Below are positions 6,363-11,939 of a DNA stretch of 11,939 nucleotides, one piece after another. Each line of letters opens with the position of its first letter. Within the stretch, counting starts at the first letter, position 1. The position numbers and the translations under genes are program-made. Source of the stretch: Bacillota bacterium (GTDB taxonomy: Bacteria; Bacillota; Clostridia; Peptostreptococcales; Anaerovoracaceae); contig JAGBGL010000052.1 of assembly GCA_017936025.1 (NCBI GenBank), positions 1 to 11,939 of the forward strand. Direction: 5' to 3'. Below the pieces are notes generated by a model, which ran no database searches, was not told where the DNA came from, and worked only from the letters and a program-made list of their open reading frames with translations.

Positions 6363-7655
6363 ATGGATATCAACAGAAGAGTGGCATACCTGACACTGAT
6401 GGATGTCGAAACAAAAAAATCTTTTTCTAATCTGGCACTGAACCACCATATAAAGATCCACGATCCGGGTTCACCGGCGTTTATCAGGGAACTGACATAT
6501 GGAGTTCTGGAAAACAAGATCCTGCTGGATCATTATATCGATCAGCTGGTAAAAACGGGTGCGGCTTCACTGAAGGCGGCTGACCGTACTATCCTGAGAA
6601 TGGGTATTTATCAGCTGGGATTCATGGACTCCGTTCCTGAATATGCAGCAGTGAATGAAAGCGTTGTTATGGCAAAAAAATACTGCAGAGGACGCAGCGG
6701 CTTTATAAACGGCGTACTGAGAGGCTATCTCTCCAAGAAAGACCAGCTGACGCTGCCTGATCCTGCGGAAGATATCGTGAAATATCTGTCTGTTAAATAT
6801 TCTTATGAGCCATGGATCGTAGAACTGTGGATGGAAGAATACGGGGCAGAGTTTGTAGAAGAACTGCTGGCGGCAGGAAACGAGACTCCGGATAATACTA
6901 TCAGATACAACTGGATGAAAGTAAGAAAACAGGATCTGATCGAAAAACTGGTGGAAAGAGGATTCGAAGTCAGCGAAGGACGTGTGTGCCAGAATGCACT
7001 TTATGTCAAAGGCAGCGGACTTCTGGAAACGGGTCTGTATGAAGACGGCTTTTTCTCCGTTCAGGACGAAAGTTCTATGCTGGTAGCGGAAAAGCTGGAT
7101 CCTAAACACGGAGAAACTATTATGGACATGTGCGCTGCTCCGGGCGGCAAGACAATGGCCATTGCAGAAAGAATGAACAATACAGGAAGAATCATCGCTT
7201 CCGACATTTACAGAAGAAAACTGGATCTGATAGACCGCGAGGCTTACAGACTGGGAATGAAGAATATAGAAACAAGAGCGTGGGATGCGACAAGACTGGA
7301 TTCTTCCATGATCGGAAAAGCAGACCGTGTTCTGGTGGATGCACCTTGCTCAGGACTGGGCGTAGTGCGCAGAAAACCGGAAATAAAATACAAGGAAAAA
7401 ACACAGGAAATGGACCTGCTGCCTAGAACACAGCTGAAGATACTGACTAATGCGGCAAAATACGTCAAGGTCGGAGGAACGCTGGTTTACAGCACATGCA
7501 CCATCAATCCTTATGAAAATCAGAGAGTTGTAGATGACTTCCTCAAAAAGAACAGCATGTTCGAAGTGGAAGAAATGATACAGCTGCTTCCTAACAGGGA
7601 CGGCACAGACGGATTCTTCATCTGTGTAATGAAGAACGAAGGATTACTGATTTAA
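6363..7655 (+). CDS. rsmB: 16S rRNA (cytosine-967-C5)-methyltransferase RsmB
   Basis: RsmB (Sun/Fmu) methylates C5 of C967 (E. coli numbering) in 16S rRNA using S-adenosylmethionine. The 430-residue protein has an N-terminal NusB-like RNA-binding domain (about 1-130, starting NRRVAYLTLMDV) and a C-terminal Rossmann methyltransferase domain. Seen there: the SAM-binding motif DMCAAPGGKT (255-264), DAPCSGLG (326-333) with C329 (motif IV), and STCTINPYEN (377-386) with C379 (motif VI). In RNA m5C enzymes the motif VI cysteine is the nucleophile and the motif IV cysteine assists product release. The ATG follows the metallopeptidase stop without a gap, with AGGGAG nine bases upstream. Only 19 bases separate it from prpC, so rlmN, which lies here in Bacillus and many clostridia, is absent. 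Confidence 0.96.
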   Translation: MDINRRVAYLTLMDVETKKSFSNLALNHHIKIHDPGSPAFIRELTYGVLENKILLDHYIDQLVKTGAASLKAADRTILRMGIYQLGFMDSVPEYAAVNESVVMAKKYCRGRSGFINGVLRGYLSKKDQLTLPDPAEDIVKYLSVKYSYEPWIVELWMEEYGAEFVEELLAAGNETPDNTIRYNWMKVRKQDLIEKLVERGFEVSEGRVCQNALYVKGSGLLETGLYEDGFFSVQDESSMLVAEKLDPKHGETIMDMCAAPGGKTMAIAERMNNTGRIIASDIYRRKLDLIDREAYRLGMKNIETRAWDATRLDSSMIGKADRVLVDAPCSGLGVVRRKPEIKYKEKTQEMDLLPRTQLKILTNAAKYVKVGGTLVYSTCTINPYENQRVVDDFLKKNSMFEVEEMIQLLPNRDGTDGFFICVMKNEGLLI

Positions 7656-7674
7656 GAACAGGAGTAATTATTTT

Positions 7675-8403
7675 ATGACGCAACTAGGGTTTAAAAGTAA
7701 CACTGGCGCGGTTCGGGAAAAAAATGAAGATGCCTGCTTTGTCATACCGGGACAGAATGTCTATATCGTGGCTGACGGAGTAGGAGGAAATAACGCAGGC
7801 GAGGTCGCCAGCAGGACAGTGGTGCAGGGCATAGCCGAATATGTCCGGGAAGTGCCACTGGATGAATGCGGGACCGACGAAGAGATCTGCAGTTATTTCA
7901 TAGATTGTCTGGCGAAGGTGAACGACGAGGTAGTGACTCTCGGGCAGAATCACCGTGAGAACAGAGGTATGGCTACCACGGTAGTCACGGCTTATATCAG
8001 AGATGACAAGGCATATATAATGCATGTCGGCGACAGCAGAGCGTATCTGTTCAGAGACGGGGAGCTGACGCAGCTGACAGAGGATCATACATATGTGAAC
8101 GAGCTCCTGAAAAGCGGAGCTATTACCACGAGAGAAGCCGAAAACCACAGCCAGAAGCACTATATCACGAGGGCGATCGGCGCAGACATATTTGTGAAAT
8201 CGGATTTTAACCGGGTAGCAGTAAGCGAAGGCGATATACTTATGCTATGTTCAGACGGACTTTACGGTGAAGTCGAAGAACAGCAGCTTGTAGATATACT
8301 TGGAAGAGACGAAAACATGCCGGATATGTGCGGTCAGCTGGTAGATGCAGCGATCGAGGCCGGCGGCAGAGATAATATCACCGTAGTTTTAGTGAAAGTA
8401 TAG
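7675..8403 (+). CDS. prpC: PP2C-type Ser/Thr protein phosphatase PrpC/Stp
   Basis: PrpC dephosphorylates PrkC and its substrates, using two or three Mn2+/Mg2+ ions. The 242-residue cytoplasmic protein shows the PPM motifs in order: VREKNEDA (13-20), VADGVGG (32-38, metal ligand D34), RGMATTVV (97-104), HVGDSRAY (117-124), LCSDGLYGEV (191-200, D194) and GGRDNITVVLV (230-240, D233). The length is close to B. subtilis PrpC (about 254). AGGAG (7660-7664) is the RBS, ten bases before the ATG. The cognate kinase gene begins 12 bases downstream. About half of its Ile codons (7 of 15) are ATA, unlike prkC, suggesting weaker translation of the phosphatase than of the kinase. Confidence 0.97.
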   Translation: MTQLGFKSNTGAVREKNEDACFVIPGQNVYIVADGVGGNNAGEVASRTVVQGIAEYVREVPLDECGTDEEICSYFIDCLAKVNDEVVTLGQNHRENRGMATTVVTAYIRDDKAYIMHVGDSRAYLFRDGELTQLTEDHTYVNELLKSGAITTREAENHSQKHYITRAIGADIFVKSDFNRVAVSEGDILMLCSDGLYGEVEEQQLVDILGRDENMPDMCGQLVDAAIEAGGRDNITVVLVKV

Positions 8404-8409
8404 AGGAGG
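8404..8409 (+). promoter_or_regulatory. RBS of prkC
   Basis: A perfect AGGAGG lies six bases before ATG 8416 and directly follows the prpC stop. It is the strongest RBS in this half of the window, in line with the favourable codon use of prkC. Confidence 0.75.
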
Positions 8410-8415
8410 ACCAGG

Positions 8416-10350
8416 ATGGCCAGTAAAGTATTAGCAGGACGTTATGAACTGTTTGAAAAAATCGGTGAAGGCGGAATGTCCGTTGTATATAAAGCAAAGG
8501 ACCGTCTTCTCAATCGTTTTGTTGCTATTAAAGTTCTGAAGCCTGAATTTATCAGAGATAAGAAGTTTATCGAAAGTTTCAGAAGAGAATCTCAGGCGGC
8601 AGCAAGCTTATCTCATCCTAATATCGTAGGAATTTTCGATGTGGGACAGGAAGGAAATATCCACTACATAGTTATGGAACTGGTTGAGGGGAATACTCTC
8701 AACGAGCTGATCCGCGAAGAAGGACCTCTTCCATACACTCGTGTTATTGAACTGACAAAACAGATAGCGGGCGCACTTTCCGTAGCCCACAAACATTCTC
8801 TGATCCACAGAGACGTTAAACCGCACAATGTAATGCTGACAGCAGACGGTACAGCGAAAATCACAGACTTCGGTATCGCAAAGGCAATCAACTCTTCCAC
8901 ACTGGCTGATACTATCGGCGGCGGAGTGATGGGCAGCGTGCATTATTTCTCTCCGGAACAGGCAAGAGGCGGTTATGTAGATGAAAAATCCGATATCTAT
9001 TCTCTGGGTATCGTTATGTATGAAATGCTGACAGGACGTGTTCCTTTTGACGGAGACAATCCTGTGAATATCGCGCTGATGCACATCAACGGCAACATGG
9101 TTGCACCTTCCAGACTGATGACAGGTATCCCGCCTGCACTGGAAAGAATCGTAATGAAAGCGACTGACAAATATCAGAGCAACAGATTTGCAAGTGCTGA
9201 CGAACTGATACAGGCGCTGAATGATCTGGAATTCGTGGGTAAAGTCGTAGGTGATTCCGTATTTGCAGCAGGAGAAGGCGGAGCGCCTATTCTGGAAAAT
9301 ACTATCGATGACGATGATTACGATGACGAGCCAAAGAAGAAAAAGAAGAATAAAGCAAAGAAAGATAAAAAAGCAGAAATGACAGAAGAAGAACTGGCTG
9401 CTGCTAAGAAAAAGAAGATCATTATCGGAGCTGCCGCAGGAGTTGTGGTTGTTCTGGGTATTATCCTGGGCTTTGTATTCGGAGGCGGAGAACCTGCTAC
9501 AGTACCTGATCTGACAGGCCTGACCTATGAAGAAGCTGAACAGAAGGCTGAAGAAGTAGGCTTTAAGGTAGAGCAGGGAGATATCGTAAATGACCCTGAT
9601 ATCGAGGCGGGAAAAGTTGCTTACCAGACACCTAAAGGCAATACTACAGCGAAAACAGGAACTACTATCAAAGTAAACATCAGTAAGGGCCCTGGCAACG
9701 GACAGGTACCGGATGTTACAGGTATGGACGAAAAAGATGCGATCGAGCTGCTGGAAGCAAGCGGGTTCAAGATCGGTGACATCACTCCGGGTCCAAGCGA
9801 CATGGAAAAAGGCAAGGTCTACGAGCAGACACCAAGAGGAAAAACTACAGCCAAAGAAGGTACAAAAGTTGACCTGATGGTAAGTGACGGAACAGCAGAA
9901 AAAATCGCTATGCCTTATCTGGTCGGCAAAGATATCGACGATGCAAAAGCACTGCTGGCTGAAGATGGCCTGAAACTGGGCAAAGTAAATTATGAATCCA
10001 GCAATACTTATGCTGAAAACGAAGTAATCTGGCAGCAGTACAGCGCAGGCGAAGAAATCGCGAAAGGCACTTCTGTACAGCTGACAGTAAGCACAGGCCC
10101 TGCGGCTTCCCAGCCGGTAGACCTGTATATCAGCTACGGTCCTGCAAACAATGAAGTTTTCTACATGACAGTTACTCTGTCCGATAATTCCGGAACAAGA
10201 ACACTGTTCAACAATGTTGAGAGACACAAGTCCAACAGCGGTGAAACTATCACGCTGACAGGAACAGGTACAGGTACCGTTGTAGTTACATTTGACGGAA
10301 GCCAGGTAATGAAGAAATCCGTCAACTTCACGAAGGGAACTATCCGTTAA
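8416..10350 (+). CDS. prkC: PASTA-domain membrane Ser/Thr protein kinase PrkC
   Basis: PrkC is a Hanks-type kinase whose outer PASTA repeats bind peptidoglycan fragments or lipid II; it governs growth, wall metabolism and, in spore formers, germination. The 644 residues show: kinase domain 1-272 with glycine loop GEGGMSVVY (17-25), K39, E58, HRDVKPHN (131-138), DFG (151-153) and an activation loop with T162, T166 and GSVHYFSPEQ (173-182); a charged juxtamembrane linker (about 298-334) of alternating Asp/Glu and Lys blocks; one membrane helix (335-356); three PASTA repeats (about 361-424, 429-492, 497-561); and an 80-residue beta-rich tail (565-644) like the C-terminal Ig-like domain of staphylococcal and Bacillus PrkC. 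The N-terminus is cytoplasmic. Translation is probably coupled to prpC and, through the TAATG overlap, to rsgA. Confidence 0.97.
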   Translation: MASKVLAGRYELFEKIGEGGMSVVYKAKDRLLNRFVAIKVLKPEFIRDKKFIESFRRESQAAASLSHPNIVGIFDVGQEGNIHYIVMELVEGNTLNELIREEGPLPYTRVIELTKQIAGALSVAHKHSLIHRDVKPHNVMLTADGTAKITDFGIAKAINSSTLADTIGGGVMGSVHYFSPEQARGGYVDEKSDIYSLGIVMYEMLTGRVPFDGDNPVNIALMHINGNMVAPSRLMTGIPPALERIVMKATDKYQSNRFASADELIQALNDLEFVGKVVGDSVFAAGEGGAPILENTIDDDDYDDEPKKKKKNKAKKDKKAEMTEEELAAAKKKKIIIGAAAGVVVVLGIILGFVFGGGEPATVPDLTGLTYEEAEQKAEEVGFKVEQGDIVNDPDIEAGKVAYQTPKGNTTAKTGTTIKVNISKGPGNGQVPDVTGMDEKDAIELLEASGFKIGDITPGPSDMEKGKVYEQTPRGKTTAKEGTKVDLMVSDGTAEKIAMPYLVGKDIDDAKALLAEDGLKLGKVNYESSNTYAENEVIWQQYSAGEEIAKGTSVQLTVSTGPAASQPVDLYISYGPANNEVFYMTVTLSDNSGTRTLFNNVERHKSNSGETITLTGTGTGTVVVTFDGSQVMKKSVNFTKGTIR

Positions 10351-11258
10351 TGAAGGGAACGATTGTAAAAGGAATCGCCGGGTTCTACTATGTGCGTCAC
10401 GAAGGTGAGGTTTATCAGTGCAAGGCCCGGGGATTGTTTAAAAAAGATGATATAAAGCCGATGGTCGGTGACTTTGTTGAGTTCGAACACGGTGCAGGAG
10501 AAGATGATGACGGATGGATCACCGAAATCTATACGCGCAGAAACTCTTTTATCAGACCGCCGATCTCCAACGTTGACTGTTTTGTGATCGTCATGGCGGC
10601 AGCCAATCCGAAGCCGAATCTGGCAGTAATGGACAAGTTCCTTGTCATGGCGGAAAAAAGCAATACTGATATTATTGTGTGCATCAACAAAACAGACCTG
10701 GCGGCCAAAGGCAGGAAGGCTCTCGAACTTGAAAACCTGAAGAATGTTTACGGACAGGTTTATCCTGTGATAACACTGAGCGGAACAAAGGGCGAGGGAA
10801 TTGACGAACTGAAGGAAAAGCTGGCAGAAGGCGCTGCAAGCAGTGACGGTACAAGACACATAGCTCTGGCGGGCCCTTCCGGCGTGGGCAAGTCCACACT
10901 GCTCAACTGCCTGATCCCTCATGCAGAGGCAGAGACGGGAGATATCAGCCATAAATCCAAGAGAGGTAAACATACGACGAGACACAGCGAGTTGTTTGAT
11001 CTCGGAGACGGCACGATGATTTTTGACACGCCGGGATTCACTTCTTTTGATATTCTGGAAGCAGATGAAGAGGAACTGCAGCATTATTATCCTGAAATTG
11101 CACCGTTTGCGGTGCAGTGCAGATACGATAACTGCAGACATATAAAGGAGCCTGATTGTGCGGTGAGAGATGCCGTAGAAGCAGGCAGAATATCTCAGCA
11201 GCGTTATGAATCTTACGTTACGCAGCTGAATGAAATCAGAGAAAAAAACAAGTACTAG
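10350..11258 (+). CDS. rsgA: Ribosome small-subunit biogenesis GTPase RsgA
   Basis: RsgA (YjeQ/CpgA/YloQ) is a GTPase that checks late 30S assembly near the decoding centre. The 302-residue protein has an N-terminal OB fold (about 1-68), then a circularly permuted GTPase domain in which the G4 motif NKTD (113-116) comes before the P-loop GPSGVGKS (175-182), the G2 region GKHTT (206-210) and DTPG (226-229), and a C-terminal zinc-binding domain with C257, C262, H264 and C270. The start codon shares one base with the prkC stop (TAATG). The only purine-rich site upstream (GAAGGGAAC, 10332-10340) is rather far, so initiation probably depends on translational coupling. In B. subtilis, CpgA is phosphorylated by PrkC, which matches this neighbourhood. 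Confidence 0.97.
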   Translation: MKGTIVKGIAGFYYVRHEGEVYQCKARGLFKKDDIKPMVGDFVEFEHGAGEDDDGWITEIYTRRNSFIRPPISNVDCFVIVMAAANPKPNLAVMDKFLVMAEKSNTDIIVCINKTDLAAKGRKALELENLKNVYGQVYPVITLSGTKGEGIDELKEKLAEGAASSDGTRHIALAGPSGVGKSTLLNCLIPHAEAETGDISHKSKRGKHTTRHSELFDLGDGTMIFDTPGFTSFDILEADEEELQHYYPEIAPFAVQCRYDNCRHIKEPDCAVRDAVEAGRISQQRYESYVTQLNEIREKNKY

Positions 11259-11264
11259 AAAGGA
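11259..11264 (+). promoter_or_regulatory. RBS of rpe, fixing its start
   Basis: AAAGGA lies seven bases before ATG 11272 and immediately after the rsgA stop. It favours this start over an in-frame ATG at 11230 inside rsgA. Confidence 0.6.
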
Positions 11265-11271
11265 TACGATC

Positions 11272-11922
11272 ATGAACAGATTAGCACCATCTATTTTATC
11301 TGCAGATTTTTCACAGCTGGGACAGCAGGTGTCCCTGATCGAAGAAGCAGGAGCACACGTTATACATGTAGACGTTATGGACGGACACTTCGTTCCGAAC
11401 ATCAGTTACGGGGCAACAGTTATGAAGAGTCTGTGCGGTAAGACAAAGATGCCGTTCGATGTTCATCTGATGATCGAAAATCCTGACCAGTATCTGGAGG
11501 ACTTTGTGACGGACCAGACTGAATACATAACGGTCCACCAGGAAGCCTGCACGCACCTTCACAGAACTGTCCAGCACATCAAGAGTCTGGGTGTGAAGGC
11601 AGGTGTCGCACTTAATCCTGCGACATCACTGGCAACCCTGGATTATATTCTCGGTGAGGTGGATATGGTTCTGATCATGTCCGTTAATCCGGGATTCGGA
11701 GGACAGAAATTTATAGCTTCAGCCCTTGAAAAAGTTGCGGAGCTGGATGCCATCAAAAAAGAAAAAGGTTATGATTTTGTCATAGAAATCGATGGCGGGA
11801 TCAATCTGGATAACGTGAAGACTGTGACAGATGCCGGTGTCGAACTGGTAGTTGCGGGATCTTCCGTATTCGGTGCCGAAAATATTCCGGCAAGAGTAAA
11901 AGAATTCCTGGAAATTCTCTAA
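11272..11922 (+). CDS. rpe: Ribulose-phosphate 3-epimerase
   Basis: Rpe interconverts D-ribulose 5-phosphate and D-xylulose 5-phosphate in the pentose-phosphate pathway. It is a cytoplasmic metal-dependent TIM barrel. The 216 residues match the family length. Motifs: APSILSADF (5-13), HVDVMDGHFVPN (32-43, ligands H32 and D34), FDVHLMIENP (62-71, H65), NPGFGGQKF (139-147, phosphate binding), EIDGGI (172-177, D174) and VAGSSVFG (194-201, phosphate binding). The frame extends upstream to 11230 within rsgA, but the RBS at 11259 and family alignment (MNRLAPSIL) support 11272. The gene is the last complete one in the window; no terminator is visible in the remaining 17 bases, so the run may continue. 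In B. subtilis the next gene is the thiamine pyrophosphokinase thiN. Confidence 0.96.
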   Translation: MNRLAPSILSADFSQLGQQVSLIEEAGAHVIHVDVMDGHFVPNISYGATVMKSLCGKTKMPFDVHLMIENPDQYLEDFVTDQTEYITVHQEACTHLHRTVQHIKSLGVKAGVALNPATSLATLDYILGEVDMVLIMSVNPGFGGQKFIASALEKVAELDAIKKEKGYDFVIEIDGGINLDNVKTVTDAGVELVVAGSSVFGAENIPARVKEFLEIL

Positions 11923-11939
11923 AAAAGATACAAAAATGC

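Noticed and set aside
9367..9373. AAAAAAG in prkC as a possible frameshift site
   Set aside because: The phase is wrong for the X XXY YYZ rule (zero-frame codons are AAA AAA GCA), and the zero frame continues into the expected membrane helix and PASTA repeats.
8608..10227. A 539-codon open frame on the - strand opposite prkC
   Set aside because: It is antisense to a clearly functional kinase with full motifs, has no recognisable domain and a Cys/Phe/Ser-rich composition typical of the complement of a biased gene.
10347..11402. A 351-codon open frame on the - strand opposite rsgA and rpe
   Set aside because: It is a shadow of two conserved genes, with no motif and an implausible composition.

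Overview
The window reads as the chromosome of a low-to-medium-GC anaerobic Firmicute, most likely in the Clostridia/Eubacteriales. All protein genes are on the + strand, ribosome-binding sites are of the AGGAGG type, tRNA 3' CCA ends are encoded, and the gene order is a variant of the conserved priA-def-fmt-rsmB-prpC-prkC-rsgA-rpe block of Bacillus and Clostridium. I see no mobile element, CRISPR array, defence or phage gene. This is essentially a housekeeping region, and I found no convincing undescribed multi-gene system.

Layout. Positions 1-138 hold the end of a tRNA operon: the 3' part of one tRNA and a complete tRNA-Phe(GAA), closed by an intrinsic terminator. A 315-base intergenic stretch follows. 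It contains a second terminator, a promoter whose -35 lies in that terminator's loop, a GNRA-capped hairpin near the predicted mRNA 5' end, and a strong RBS. Next comes a tightly packed run of ten genes: queH (epoxyqueuosine reductase), asnA (ammonia-dependent asparagine synthetase), priA (replication-restart helicase), def (peptide deformylase), fmt (Met-tRNA formyltransferase), a YugP-type membrane zinc metallopeptidase, rsmB (16S rRNA m5C methyltransferase), prpC (PP2C phosphatase), prkC (PASTA Ser/Thr kinase), rsgA (ribosome small-subunit GTPase) and rpe (ribulose-phosphate epimerase), counting queH as the leader gene. Gaps are 0-39 bases, some genes overlap, and a plausible second promoter sits at the end of fmt.

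Function. Most of the genes serve translation: tRNA modification (queH), initiator tRNA formylation and its removal from nascent proteins (fmt, def), and rRNA modification and 30S maturation (rsmB, rsgA). The prpC-prkC pair is the reversible Ser/Thr phosphorylation module that senses cell-wall material, and in Bacillus subtilis RsgA (CpgA) is a known PrkC substrate. The rest supply replication restart (priA), asparagine (asnA) and the pentose-phosphate pathway (rpe).

Points of most interest: PriA appears to lack the winged-helix domain between its 3'-end-binding and helicase domains; rlmN is missing from its usual place between rsmB and prpC; queH has a Cys-containing N-terminal extension and sits beside asnA where B. 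subtilis has coaBC; and Ile codon choice alternates sharply between adjacent genes of the run.
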